NCBI GenBank assembly: GCA_021107945.1 | Contig: JAIORV010000079.1 | Coordinates: 1 to 48,207 of the forward strand | Source: Vulcanimicrobiota bacterium | Lineage (GTDB): Bacteria; Vulcanimicrobiota; JAJTBE01 | Reading direction: 5' to 3' | DNA: 48,207 bases | Shown here: positions 6,826 to 14,898 of the stretch, one piece after another | Layout: each line of letters opens with the position of its first letter | Numbering within the stretch: the first letter of the stretch is position 1 | The notes under the pieces: model-generated | Seen by the model: only the letters and a program-made list of their open reading frames with translations | Told to the model about the DNA's origin: nothing | The model's database searches: none | Position numbers and translations under genes: made by a program

Positions 6826-7296
6826 TAGACATTTGTTTAAATTATTAGAATTTGTTTTATCTATTCTGTGAATACCAGGATGTCGGATACAGTAAGCCTC
6901 TGAAGCGGCTGGGGCTTTGAGGAGGGAGGGGTAGTTTCTTTTTCCCCAGGTTCAAACCTAATCTTTCATTACATCTCCTGAACTTCCGACGAACGCTGGG
7001 TTTCTGGCGATAGGAGGTGGCAATTTGCCAAACCGTCCAGAAGTCGTAAACATGGATAGAGGATATTTGTCCGGGGCGAGCCGTTACACTTGCGAACAAA
7101 GTAACCGCCGACCATGGTGACACAAATGAAAAAGTCTTCCATGGTTTTGATTCGTCATTTTCTCCGTTTCTCGGAGTGGAATTAGGCGATTAGAACCTTT
7201 CGCTCAAAAAATGCATATAAAGACAAGTTACACATGAGAGGTGGAAAACGGGTTTATTATCACGGGTCTGTTCTCAAAGCCCCATTCCTCCTATGA
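6826..7296. other. Intergenic region without recognised gene
   Basis: About 470 bp with no convincing ORF. It contains a fragment of the GCCTCTGAAGCGGCT-type repeat near 6895 (compare 28471-28532) and several short palindromes, for example CCATGG boxes at both ends of 7112-7144. The minus-strand frame at 6857-7123 has no family features. Confidence 0.5.
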
Positions 7297-7429
7297 GGGA
7301 AATGGGAAATGGGAAGTGGGAAACGAGATCCATTATCCGTCATCCATTATCCGTCATCCATTATCCGTCATCCATTATCCATTATCCATTATCCATTATC
7401 CATTTTCCATTTTCCAATATCCATTATCC
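7297..7429. repeat. Heptanucleotide array with opposing arms (19 units)
   Basis: The block splits cleanly into 7-bp units: GGGAAAT twice, GGGAAGT, GGGAAAC, GAGATCC, then fourteen units of the ATTATCC/GTCATCC/ATTTTCC type from 7332. The left G-rich units are near complements of the right units, so the block can fold on itself. It is followed by TTATCGGGATGAGGACATCC and CTCCTACAGATTCGGG, also found after the short array at 34187-34214. Related heptad blocks are at 10922-11012 and 38114-38190. Confidence 0.85.
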
Positions 7430-7515
7430 CTTTATCGGGATGAGGACATCCCTCCTACAGATTCGGGCTGCTTTATCCGTTTTTCAAATCTCTTTGCGGT
7501 GAATAGATATAAAAA

Positions 7516-8886
7516 TTATAATAAATCGTCAATTGTATCCGGTGACAGTATCCCTCCGAGTTTCACAACCGCTTTCTTCACATCTTCCGTGTTTAAATCC
7601 ACGGGTTCTACTCCTTTTAAAACTGCTATCGCCGCCGCAGCTCCGGCCGCTTGCCCCATTGCCATAGATGTCGCCTGAACTCTCGCCGAGGCATGGGCGA
7701 AAAAGTCGGCGGAAACGCATTTTCCGGCTATGAGAAGATTTGGTGTTCTCTCGGGCAAGAGGCATCGATATGGGATCCCGTAATACCCATCTGCGCCAAT
7801 CTCGTCGGACTCAATTGTGGAGCTTCCCGGAGTATGAATATCTATCGGAAATCCCCCCAATGCCACTTCGTCTGGAAAGCGTCTTCCAACAAGAAGATCC
7901 TCACCTTTGAGAAAATATTTCCCCTTTATCCGTCTTACCTCCCTGATTCCCATCAACGGGGCTTCGCCGGTCAGGACACATTTTTCGAATCCGGGAATCC
8001 AATCTTTTAGAAAATTGAGTATCTCGAACATCTGTATCCTTGCCTTTTTTTGCGAAAACGTGACATTGTAAGGATCCAGTGGATCAAAATCAGGGATCCT
8101 CGTGGAATTAATTCCCACCTCGTCACCATATAATGTTTGATAAAAGAGTAATCTGTCCCTTGGCACTGAAAGGTTGGCGCGATTCCATAATGTAAAGAAG
8201 CCTGACAGTCCGGGGGCCGGTGATGTTTCGAGCAAGCTGAAGATTGTCTCATGATGAAAATCCCCCCGGTTATTCAGCGCATATTCGACTGCCTTTTTGA
8301 TGTCAACATTTCTCACCTTGAAAATCAGTGTGGCCGGTTGTGTTTTTCCGTCTCTTCCACTTTCAAAGCTGTCCCCGGCAGTCGCCGCAAGAATTCCCTC
8401 GCCTGAAGCGTCAATGTATGCCGGAGCTTCCGCTTCAAATGTTCCGGCGCAATTTATCCCCCTGATGCTGTTAATCCTGTTGCCGTCCATTTCAGCATCG
8501 GTAAACCTTGTGTCGAGGAAATATCTGACTCCCTCCTTGTCAAGAAGAGTCTGTAGAATTAGTTTGAGTTTTTCAGGATCAGTCGGTGTCACGGAATAGG
8601 CCACGCCTATCGTGTCCCTTATATGCCCGGGAGATCCGCCCACCGCAACAAGTTTGTCAATTATCTCCTGCGGGATGCCTCCCACTATTTTATGCCCTTT
8701 TTTACCGTGAAATGTAAGGCAGGAGTGAATCCATGCACCTGTCGCCATACCGCCGAGGAATTGATTCTTTTCGAGAAGCAGGACTCTTGCCCCCGTTCTC
8801 CTTGCGGCAACAGCGGCGCAAACACCGGTGAGACCTCCGCCGATGATTATAATATCTGTTTTAATTCTCTTTCCCAATATTCCCAT
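7516..8886 (-). CDS. FAD-dependent oxidoreductase (FAD_oxidored family)
   Basis: From the ATG at 8884-8886 the protein has 456 residues. It opens with an FAD-binding Rossmann motif, TDIIIIGGGLTGVCAAVAAR then VLLLEKNQFLGG. Further family features are the AYIDASGEGILAATAGD block and a C-terminal LLIAGKCVSADFFAHASARV then MGQAAGAAAA. This is the FAD_oxidored (PF12831) pattern; the substrate is unknown. A longer frame starts at 8928, but GAGGGA lies about 10 nt before the 8886 ATG and this choice reduces the overlap with the upstream cation-efflux gene from 68 to 26 bp. The overlap suggests co-transcription. No signal peptide is seen. Confidence 0.88.
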   Translation of the reverse strand: MGILGKRIKTDIIIIGGGLTGVCAAVAARRTGARVLLLEKNQFLGGMATGAWIHSCLTFHGKKGHKIVGGIPQEIIDKLVAVGGSPGHIRDTIGVAYSVTPTDPEKLKLILQTLLDKEGVRYFLDTRFTDAEMDGNRINSIRGINCAGTFEAEAPAYIDASGEGILAATAGDSFESGRDGKTQPATLIFKVRNVDIKKAVEYALNNRGDFHHETIFSLLETSPAPGLSGFFTLWNRANLSVPRDRLLFYQTLYGDEVGINSTRIPDFDPLDPYNVTFSQKKARIQMFEILNFLKDWIPGFEKCVLTGEAPLMGIREVRRIKGKYFLKGEDLLVGRRFPDEVALGGFPIDIHTPGSSTIESDEIGADGYYGIPYRCLLPERTPNLLIAGKCVSADFFAHASARVQATSMAMGQAAGAAAAIAVLKGVEPVDLNTEDVKKAVVKLGGILSPDTIDDLL

Positions 8887-9811
8887 CTTTTTTACATCCC
8901 TCGCATATATCACATTGCTTGTTTTCATTTACGATATTTTTCCCATCGTCACACGGTTCCATATGAATAAGAACTTTTATGCCGGGAAATTCTTGTTTCA
9001 CCTCATCTTCCAGGTGGCTTGCAAGGTCATGGGCTTTTTTCAATGATATGTTACCAAGGAAAACCAGGTGAAGATCAACCTCTCTCTCGCCTCCTTTTTT
9101 TCTACTTCTCATCCGGTGAAATTCAAGATATTCGTCCTTGTGTTTCCCGATTATGTCCCTGATTCTTTTCTCTTCCTCCGGAGGCAGGCATTTATCCACC
9201 AGTATTCCCAGCGATTCCAGGAATATGCGAACGGCAACCCACAGTATTACAAGGGCAACTCCTATCGCTATTATGGGATCAAGAATATTAATCCCCGTAA
9301 ACTTTACAACGATCAGGGAAACCATTACGCCCGTTGCCGTATAAACATCTGTCCGGGAGTGCCATCCGTCGGCCTCTATCGCGGGTGATTCTAATTCTCT
9401 TCCTTTTCTTATAAGATAAGAGGAAACAAAAAAATTAACAATTGCCGCAACAAACATTGTCACAATTCCCAGGTCAAGTGAGGCAAGCTCCACCCCTGTT
9501 TTTATACGAATGATGGATCTATAGAGGATAAAAAAGCCTGATCCAAATATAACAAGTGACTCAAGGAGGGAGGCAACATTCTCGTACTTTCCATGACCAT
9601 AAGGATGTTCGCTGTCGGGAGGCTTCTCCGCTTCCCTTACCGAGAACATAGCGATCAGGGATGTTACAAGATCGGATCCGGAATGCAACGCTTCCGAGAG
9701 AATTGCGGTTGAGCCAGTAATGAAACTAACTGCAATTTTAAAGAGTGTGAGAAAAACATTCATTCCCACCGAGAAATAAGTGACCTGTGTTTTTGTTTTT
9801 ATTATTGCCAA
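8861..9811 (-). CDS. Cation diffusion facilitator (CDF) family metal efflux transporter
   Basis: The protein has 316 residues with about six membrane segments. The metal-site motif HSGSD (His43-Asp47) lies in helix II and HSRTD (His151-Asp155) in helix V. A cytosolic C-terminal domain follows (VDLHLVFLGNISLKKAHDLA, then LIHMEPCD). CDF proteins export Zn, Fe, Mn or similar divalent ions in exchange for protons. The last 25 residues add an unusual cysteine-rich tail (CDICEGC), which may bind metal. The C-terminal coding end overlaps the following FAD oxidoreductase. Confidence 0.92.
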   Translation of the reverse strand: MAIIKTKTQVTYFSVGMNVFLTLFKIAVSFITGSTAILSEALHSGSDLVTSLIAMFSVREAEKPPDSEHPYGHGKYENVASLLESLVIFGSGFFILYRSIIRIKTGVELASLDLGIVTMFVAAIVNFFVSSYLIRKGRELESPAIEADGWHSRTDVYTATGVMVSLIVVKFTGINILDPIIAIGVALVILWVAVRIFLESLGILVDKCLPPEEEKRIRDIIGKHKDEYLEFHRMRSRKKGGEREVDLHLVFLGNISLKKAHDLASHLEDEVKQEFPGIKVLIHMEPCDDGKNIVNENKQCDICEGCKKDGNIGKEN

Positions 9812-10092
9812 TTTATACTCCGATTTTAAAATCGTAATTTTTCGCCGCGGTAGCCTGCCCTGCCTGCCCCGAATTTATTTCAGGGAATTTGTTTCAAGGT
9901 TTCGGAATCAAATAACGACGCCGTTTTTTGAATAGATCCTGAAACAAGTTCAGGATGACGAATTCAAGCCGTTTCTTTTTAATAATGCATAAATCCTATA
10001 ATAATATTTTGTCGGTCGTTTATATTATTCCTTTTTATCAAAGTGAAGACTTAATATACAGTGATATCTCATATATAGCCGAAAGACGACAA
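9812..10092. other. Intergenic region with GTCATCCTGAAC-type repeat
   Basis: Between the CDF gene and the rplA terminator there is no ORF. It holds GATCCTGAAACAAGTTCAGG at 9935-9954, itself a palindrome (TCCTGAA/TTCAGGA). The same unit appears twice in the 26199-26308 element and a related unit at about 47950. The rest is AT-rich and probably contains the CDF promoter, not assigned. Confidence 0.6.
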
Positions 10093-10117
10093 AAATCCCC
10101 GGCATAACCGGGGATTT
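10093..10117 (-). terminator. Intrinsic terminator after rplA
   Basis: AAATCCCCGG and CCGGGGATTT form a 10-bp stem with a 5-nt loop. On the minus strand it is followed by TTGTCG after a TTTTT stretch. It lies about 40 bp past the rplA stop and ends the tRNA-tuf-rpl transcription unit here, so no rplJL or rpoBC genes follow. Confidence 0.85.
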
Positions 10118-10158
10118 GTGAAATCGGTATTATAGACACTGGTAATTGTCAACGTCTT

Positions 10159-10866
10159 CTATTTTTCTTTAATCGCAAGTGCCGCTTTTGTAGGATCAAT
10201 CTTGATTCCCGGGCCCATGGTTGAGGACAGAACTATGCTCTTTAAATATGTCCCCTTTGAGGCGGCGGGTTTTGCTCTCATTACGGCATCCAACAATACT
10301 TTTAGATTCTCAAAGATCTTTTCAGAGTCAAATGAGATTCTTCCGACCGGTGTATGCACTATGCCGGTTTTATCTGCACGGTATTGCACCTTACCTGACT
10401 TCAATTCTTTTACCATTGTGGCCACGTCCAGGTTTACCGTACCCGATTTGGGACTGGGCATTTTGGGTCCGAGTATTCGGCCCAGATTCTTACCGACTAT
10501 TCCCATTGCGTCTGGAGTTGCTGCAGCTATATCCCAGTCCATCCAGCCCTCTTTCACTCTTTCAACAAGTTCGTCGGCTCCGGCCTCGTCAGCTCCTGCC
10601 TCAATGGCTATGCCAACTTTTTCACCCTTGGTAAAAACTATAACCGTGGGTGTTTTGCCTGTGCCATGGGGAAGAACAACGGTTCCTCTGACATTCTGAT
10701 CGGAACGACGGGGATCGATCCCCAATCTGATTGACGTTTCAATTGTTTCGTCAAATTTAGCTCTCGCTGTTTTCTTAACAAGTTCAATTGCTTCTTCGAG
10801 ATCATAGAGTTTCATACGATCCACTTTCGAAAGCGATTCCTTGTATTTTTTACTTCTTACTGCCAT
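10159..10866 (-). CDS. rplA: 50S ribosomal protein L1
   Basis: The protein has 235 residues from ATG 10864-10866 ([20 protein letters not shown]). The start is fixed by AAGGAGG 7-8 nt upstream; a longer frame to 10917 runs into the repeat element and is not real. Typical L1 features are [49 protein letters not shown] and [12 protein letters not shown]1 builds the ribosomal L1 stalk and in many bacteria represses its own operon. It follows rplK after an unusually long 170-bp gap and is the last gene of the cluster. Confidence 0.98.
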   Translation of the reverse strand: MAVRSKKYKESLSKVDRMKLYDLEEAIELVKKTARAKFDETIETSIRLGIDPRRSDQNVRGTVVLPHGTGKTPTVIVFTKGEKVGIAIEAGADEAGADELVERVKEGWMDWDIAAATPDAMGIVGKNLGRILGPKMPSPKSGTVNLDVATMVKELKSGKVQYRADKTGIVHTPVGRISFDSEKIFENLKVLLDAVMRAKPAASKGTYLKSIVLSSTMGPGIKIDPTKAALAIKEK

Positions 10867-10921
10867 TAAAATACCTCCTTGTGGTAATAATGAGAAGACC
10901 CATGTCCTCTCTCCCACCTAC

Positions 10922-11012
10922 GGGATATGGGATATGGGAAATGGGAAACGGGAAACGGAATCTATAATCCGTCATCCGCCCTCTATTTTCCGCTATGCTT
11001 TATCCATTCCAT
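10922..11012. repeat. Heptanucleotide repeat element between rplK and rplA (13 units)
   Basis: Units read GGGATAT twice, GGGAAAT, GGGAAAC twice, GGAATCT, ATAATCC, GTCATCC, GCCCTCT, ATTTTCC, GCTATGC, TTTATCC, ATTCCAT. It has the same 7-bp phase and the same two-arm layout as 7297-7429. It sits inside a ribosomal protein operon and can form a hairpin in the mRNA. Confidence 0.8.
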
Positions 11013-11036
11013 TTGTTCGAACTTCGCGGCGAATAG

Positions 11037-11459
11037 CTATTCTACAATCAAGCCCATCTGCCGTGCTGTGCCTGCTATAATTTTAACCGCGGCGTCAATA
11101 TCATTTGCATTTAAATCTTTCATTTTGACTTCCGCTATCTTTTCCAGATCCTGCCTTGTTACTTTTCCAACCTTGACCTTATTGGGCTCGCCGGAGCCTT
11201 TTTCAATACCGGCGGCCTTGCGGAGCAAAGCTGAAGCGGGCGGTGTCTTTGTAACGAAAGTATACGAGCGATCCTCGAAAACTTTGATTTCAACCGGGAT
11301 AATTGATCCCATACGGTCTTTTGTCTGATCATTATATGCGCGGCAAAATTCCATAATATTTACACCATGTTGGCCCAGCGCAGGACCCACGGGAGGCGCA
11401 GGGTTGGCTTTACCCGCTTGAATCTGCAGTTTTACTAAGGCCTTTACCTTTTTTGCCAT
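11037..11459 (-). CDS. rplK: 50S ribosomal protein L11
   Basis: The protein has 140 residues, the normal family length. It carries the conserved N-terminal block [20 protein letters not shown] then [19 protein letters not shown], and the C-terminal rRNA-binding domain ([20 protein letters not shown]). L11 binds 23S rRNA at the GTPase-associated centre. A purine-rich AGAGGAGAG site precedes the ATG. It lies 54 bp after nusG, the usual bacterial order. Confidence 0.98.
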   Translation of the reverse strand: MAKKVKALVKLQIQAGKANPAPPVGPALGQHGVNIMEFCRAYNDQTKDRMGSIIPVEIKVFEDRSYTFVTKTPPASALLRKAAGIEKGSGEPNKVKVGKVTRQDLEKIAEVKMKDLNANDIDAAVKIIAGTARQMGLIVE

Positions 11460-11513
11460 TTTTATTCTCTCCTCTAAAGAAGTTATATGCTTATTAAAAT
11501 ATCCGGCTTCGAC

Positions 11514-12170
11514 CTAAACCTTTTGAATCTGTCCAAAATCCAGCTCAACGGGAGTTTCACGACCCAGGAAGGATATTAACACCCTGACCTTCTCGCGTTC
11601 GGAATTGACTTCCTCGATTACGCCATGGAATTCCTTAAAAGAACCATGGGTTACCTTTACAAGCTGGCCGACACAAAGATCCATTTTCATCTTCAGGGGC
11701 GCTTCAACACCCATGAGTCTGAGGATTCTCTTGACTTCATCCTCCGGTAACGAAGTGGGTTTTACACCGGGTCCCACAAAACCGGTAACTCCCGATGTAT
11801 TCCTGACTACATACCATGAATCATCGGTCATGATCATCTGAACAAGAACATATCCCGGATAGATTTTACGCTGTACCGTTCTTTTTTTGCCGTCCTTGAA
11901 TTCGATTTCTTCTTCCGTTGGAACCATTACCTGGAAAATCTTATCCTGCATGTTAAGTGAGGCAATCCTTCTTTGAAGATTTGCTTTCACCTTGTTCTCA
12001 TAACTTGAGTATGTATGAATTACATACCATTTCAATCGGGGATCTTTTTCCTCGGGCTTTGGCTCCTTAATTTCCTCTTCCCCGTCGGTTCCTTCCACAG
12101 ACACTGGTGTTTCTGTATCTGAATCCGATTCCGGTGTTAATTCCTTTTCTTCCATCTCTTTTTCTACCAC
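11514..12170 (-). CDS. nusG: Transcription termination/antitermination factor NusG
   Basis: The protein has 218 residues. The NGN domain starts at WYVIHTYSSYENKVKANLQR and includes RKIYPGYVLVQM and RNTSGVTGFVG. The KOW domain (VGQLVKVTHGSFKEFHGVIE) is C-terminal. NusG couples RNA polymerase to the ribosome or Rho. The first ~45 residues are an acidic, low-complexity extension absent from the E. coli protein. The start is GTG (12168-12170) with AGGAGG 8 nt upstream. A terminator-like hairpin separates it from secE, so it may be transcribed in part from its own promoter. Confidence 0.97.
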   Translation of the reverse strand: MVEKEMEEKELTPESDSDTETPVSVEGTDGEEEIKEPKPEEKDPRLKWYVIHTYSSYENKVKANLQRRIASLNMQDKIFQVMVPTEEEIEFKDGKKRTVQRKIYPGYVLVQMIMTDDSWYVVRNTSGVTGFVGPGVKPTSLPEDEVKRILRLMGVEAPLKMKMDLCVGQLVKVTHGSFKEFHGVIEEVNSEREKVRVLISFLGRETPVELDFGQIQKV

Positions 12171-12233
12171 GGGAAAAACCTCCTATAACATTCCTGCTAC
12201 CGGAATTTCCTTCTGATTATGCAAACATTACAG

Positions 12234-12261
12234 AAAAAAATAACGCACAGGCAGGCGTTAT
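12234..12261 (-). terminator. Intrinsic terminator or attenuator between secE and nusG
   Basis: On the minus strand ATAACGC-CTGCCTGT-GCGTTAT is followed at once by TTTTTTT. It stands 36 bp past the secE stop and about 64 bp before nusG. A full stop here would cut nusG-rplK-rplA from the tRNA-tuf promoter, so partial read-through or a second promoter is needed. Confidence 0.7.
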
Positions 12262-12296
12262 GAATATGACTGTTCAATCTTCATGACGCTTTTTTT

Positions 12297-12509
12297 CTAT
12301 TTAAATGTTGTGAATATTTTTTCAAATATCTTGCTGAACAAAACGTCACATACTCCCAAATAAGATGTGACAACAAAAAGCGTTACAAACACTACTATTG
12401 TCGATGTCCGCAATTCGTTTTTATCAGGCCAGGAAACCCTCTTCAACTCTGTTTGAACGCTCTTTAGATACTTTGCCACGCCAAAATATAACTTTTTCAA
12501 TTTCTCCAT
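12297..12509 (-). CDS. secE: Preprotein translocase subunit SecE
   Basis: The protein has 70 residues with the conserved amphipathic segment VQTELKRVSWPDKNELRTST followed by one transmembrane helix (IVVFVTLFVVTSYLGVCDVL). This is the short single-helix form of SecE typical of many bacteria. SecE clamps the SecY channel in the membrane. It lies 21 bp after rpmG and upstream of nusG, the conserved order. Confidence 0.96.
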   Translation of the reverse strand: MEKLKKLYFGVAKYLKSVQTELKRVSWPDKNELRTSTIVVFVTLFVVTSYLGVCDVLFSKIFEKIFTTFK

Positions 12510-12530
12510 TTTACAACCTCAATCAAAATT

Positions 12531-12698
12531 CTATCGGGTCTCTTTGTGAACGGTATGCTTCCTGTCCCAAGGGCAATACTTGTTCAACTCAAGTCGCTTG
12601 GGTGTCTTGATCCGGTTCTTAGTTGTCGTGTAATTCCTTCTCTTACATTCCTTGCAGGCAAGAGTTATGATGATTCTATTTTCCTTCTTCTTGGCCAT
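12531..12698 (-). CDS. rpmG: 50S ribosomal protein L33
   Basis: The frame from ATG 12696-12698 gives 55 residues: [20 protein letters not shown], then [20 protein letters not shown], then [15 protein letters not shown]. This is L33. The CKEC pair is present. The second pair is reduced to CPWD, where zinc-binding L33 usually has CPxC, so the zinc site is incomplete. An AAAGGAG site lies upstream of the ATG. It sits between tuf and secE as in many genomes. Confidence 0.95.
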   Translation of the reverse strand: MAKKKENRIIITLACKECKRRNYTTTKNRIKTPKRLELNKYCPWDRKHTVHKETR

Positions 12699-12720
12699 CT
12701 TGATGCTCCTTTAATATCAG

Positions 12721-12751
12721 GTTACCCCCGGTTGTCAACCCCGGGGGTAGC
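12721..12751 (-). other. Strong hairpin between tuf and rpmG
   Basis: TACCCCCGG (12723-12731) and CCGGGGGTA (12741-12749) pair perfectly, and the loop itself contains GGTTG/CAACC. On the minus strand no U-run follows. It may be an mRNA processing or stability element, or an attenuator that lowers expression after tuf. Confidence 0.55.
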
Positions 12752-12764
12752 CAAATAAGTATAA

Positions 12765-13970
12765 TCAGTCATTAATAATTTCGATAACAACACCCGCACC
12801 GACGGTTCTTCCGCCTTCACGGATTGCAAACCTCAGCTCTTTCTCGATGGCGATAGGCTGAATCAACCTTACTTCCATTGTGATATTGTCGCCGGGCATT
12901 ACCATCTCAACTCCATCGGGGAGCTGAATTGAACCGGTAACATCAGTTGTACGGAAGTAGAACTGGGGACGATAACCGTTAAAGAACGGCGTATGACGTC
13001 CACCTTCTTCTTTGGAAAGAACATAAACTTCAGCTTTGAAGTGTGTATGGGGAAGGATGGACTTAGGATGGGCAAGAACCTGACCTCTTGTTATGTCTCT
13101 TTTACCAACACCTCTAAGCAGGACACCTACGTTGTCGCCAGCACGTCCCTCATCCAGAATTTTTCTGAACATTTCGACACCGGTTACAACAGTCTTGCGT
13201 GTCTCTTCAACGATTCCAATAATCTCAACTTCTTCTCCAACCTTCACGATACCGCGCTCAATACGTCCGGTTGCCACAGTTCCACGCCCTGTGATGCTGA
13301 ATACATCCTCGACGGGCATAAGGAAAGGCTTGTTGATGGGTCTCTCGGGCACGGGAATATAGTTGTCCAGTGCATTACAAAGATCCATTATAGCCTTAAC
13401 ATCCGGATTTTCGGTGTCGGTTGGGTCTGCATTCAGTGCATTCAATGCCGAGCCTGCAATGACGGGTATATCGTCGCCGGGGAACTCGTATGTTGAAAGA
13501 AGATCCCTGATTTCCAACTCAACCAATTCGATAAGTTCAGGGTCATCAACCATATCGGTCTTATTAAGGAAGACCACGATTGAAGGCACATTTACCTGAC
13601 GGGCAAGCAGGATATGCTCACGGGTCTGGGGCATTGGACCGTCAGCGGCCGATACCACCAGTACCGCACCGTCCATCTGAGCGGCTCCGGTAATCATATT
13701 TTTAATATAGTCAGCATGCCCGGGACAGTCCACATGGGCATAGTGCCTATTATCAGTCTCATACTCTGCGTGATAAATCTGAATTGTGATTCCTCGTTCT
13801 TTTTCCTCGGGCGCCTTGTCAATCTCATCGACAGTCAATGTCTCGGCCTGGCCTTTGACTGCAAGCAGACGAAGCATTGCTGCTGTCAGGGTGGTCTTGC
13901 CATGGTCAACATGCCCAATGGTTCCCACATTTACGTGGGGCTTAGTTCTTTCAAACTTTTTCTTAGCCAT
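12765..13970 (-). CDS. tuf: Elongation factor Tu
   Basis: The protein has 401 residues from ATG 13968-13970 ([20 protein letters not shown]). GAGGAGGAG lies just upstream; the longer frame to 14051 is only open sequence. GTPase motifs are [15 protein letters not shown] and [10 protein letters not shown]-Tu delivers aminoacyl-tRNA to the ribosome. Domains 2 and 3 end with the conserved [15 protein letters not shown]. Just after the switch I GITI motif the sequence reads QIYHAEYE, where most EF-Tu proteins have NTxHVEYE, an uncommon change. It is preceded by three tRNA genes in the same direction, as in the E. coli tufB operon. Confidence 0.98.
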   Translation of the reverse strand: MAKKKFERTKPHVNVGTIGHVDHGKTTLTAAMLRLLAVKGQAETLTVDEIDKAPEEKERGITIQIYHAEYETDNRHYAHVDCPGHADYIKNMITGAAQMDGAVLVVSAADGPMPQTREHILLARQVNVPSIVVFLNKTDMVDDPELIELVELEIRDLLSTYEFPGDDIPVIAGSALNALNADPTDTENPDVKAIMDLCNALDNYIPVPERPINKPFLMPVEDVFSITGRGTVATGRIERGIVKVGEEVEIIGIVEETRKTVVTGVEMFRKILDEGRAGDNVGVLLRGVGKRDITRGQVLAHPKSILPHTHFKAEVYVLSKEEGGRHTPFFNGYRPQFYFRTTDVTGSIQLPDGVEMVMPGDNITMEVRLIQPIAIEKELRFAIREGGRTVGAGVVIEIIND

Positions 13971-14062
13971 ATTCTCCTCCTCTTGTTTCTTTCGTACAAT
14001 ATTTGAATATTTTCCGGGAGACACCACTCCCAATTCCAATCCTCTGTGCAAGAAGGTCTCAG

Positions 14063-14136
14063 CGCGCTCGGTAGGACTCGAACCTACAGCCTTGAGCTTA
14101 GGAGTCTCCTGCTCTATCCTATTGAGCTACGAGCGC
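14063..14136 (-). tRNA. tRNA-Arg (anticodon CCT)
   Basis: The acceptor arms GCGCTCG and CGAGCGC pair fully. The D-arm (GCTC...GAGC) and T-arm (GTAGGTTCGAGTCCTAC) are regular, and the anticodon loop CTCCTAA gives CCU. The anticodon stem GGAGA/GCTCA has weak end pairs. CCA is not encoded. It lies about 93 bp upstream of the tuf start. Confidence 0.88.
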
Positions 14137-14183
14137 CGCTTCTTATCATTATAAAAAAGACCTCTCCAGGAGGTTTGACCAAA

Positions 14184-14256
14184 AGCTGGGAAGCAGGATC
14201 GAACTGCTGACCTCGTCCTTACCAAGGACGTGCTCTACCTACTGAGCTATCCCAGC
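14184..14256 (-). tRNA. tRNA-Thr (anticodon GGT)
   Basis: Acceptor GCTGGGA/TCCCAGC, D-arm GCTCAGTAGGTAGAGC, anticodon stem-loop CGTCC-TTGGTAA-GGACG with GGU, and T-loop TTCGATC. All arms pair. No encoded CCA. Confidence 0.96.
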
Positions 14257-14267
14257 ATGCTTTGGAA

Positions 14268-14341
14268 AGCGGGAGACGAGATTCGAACTCGCGACCCCCA
14301 GCTTGGAAGGCTAGTGCTCTAGCCAGCTGAGCTACTCCCGC
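14268..14341 (-). tRNA. tRNA-Gly (anticodon TCC)
   Basis: Acceptor GCGGGAG/CTCCCGC, D-arm GCTCAGCTGGCTAGAGC, anticodon stem-loop CTAGC-CTTCCAA-GCTGG with UCC, and T-arm GCGAGTTCGAATCTCGT. It is the first gene of the tRNA-tuf-secE-nusG-rplKA run. No encoded CCA. Confidence 0.96.
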
Positions 14342-14389
14342 ATGCTTCTTAGGATAAGATATCTCTCCCGGATTACCCCTGAAAGTTGT

Positions 14390-14431
14390 AACTATACACT
14401 GCCTCTCCCACAGTGGGAGGACTGAATAGTT
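14390..14431. repeat. Short palindromic element related to the CTATTCAG family
   Basis: AACTAT and ATAGTT ends enclose CCTCTCCCAC-AG-TGGGAGG and the family end GGACTGAATAGT. It is a reduced relative of the elements at 3615-3693 and 45103-45180. It sits in the long leader of the tRNA-tuf transcript. Confidence 0.5.
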
Positions 14432-14640
14432 TCGAAGATAAGCACATATACATTAGTAAAATGCGATATCTTTTTTATGGGAAACCTTTATTGTGGAAAT
14501 CTCACTTGCCTGAGAGTCAAACCCTCAAACCCTGTAACCTCATGGTTTTCTTCATTGAAATTTCATTTTTAAAATCTCTTTTAAGACCCCTGCTAATTCC
14601 CTACATTAAAAATCCCCCACAAGGGGTATAAAGCTCTACT

Positions 14641-14669
14641 ATAATACTCCATTTAAAAGGGCTTGTCAA
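14641..14669 (-). promoter_or_regulatory. Strong promoter of the tRNA-tuf-secE operon
   Basis: On the minus strand, -35 TTGACA (14664-14669, perfect) and -10 TATTAT (14641-14646) are exactly 17 bp apart. The start site would be near 14634, leaving a leader of about 290 nt before tRNA-Gly. A small CCCC-TTGT-GGGG hairpin followed by ATTTTT lies at 14611-14626, very early in that leader. Confidence 0.8.
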
Positions 14670-14898
14670 GAGTTTTTCGGGAAAAATAGAGGGTGATTTT
14701 TGGCATCTCAATTCCTTCTACTCCCAACATTTACTTCATCTTCTGACATTTCCCCTTTCTTGCTTCCTGCTCTTTTTATCTGATTTTTCCATGTCTCCAT
14801 TAGCAATAGTGGCCTTGGCGCAGATGAAGCAGGAAAGTTAATGCTTGGGGATAAACAATATATTAGTTTAATGTGAAATAAATTACAAGTAGGGGTAT

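Noticed and set aside
6857-7123. Possible 88-residue minus-strand protein
   Set aside because: Low-complexity end, no family match, and it overlaps repeat fragments.
7332-7429. CRISPR-like array
   Set aside because: The units are 7 bp and contiguous, with no spacers and no cas genes.
7241-7678. Plus-strand frames rich in SIIHYPLS-type repeats
   Set aside because: They are translations of the heptanucleotide array.
14611-14626. Full intrinsic terminator in the tuf operon leader
   Set aside because: The stem is only 4 bp and lies within about 25 nt of the predicted transcription start; it is mentioned only as a weak feature.
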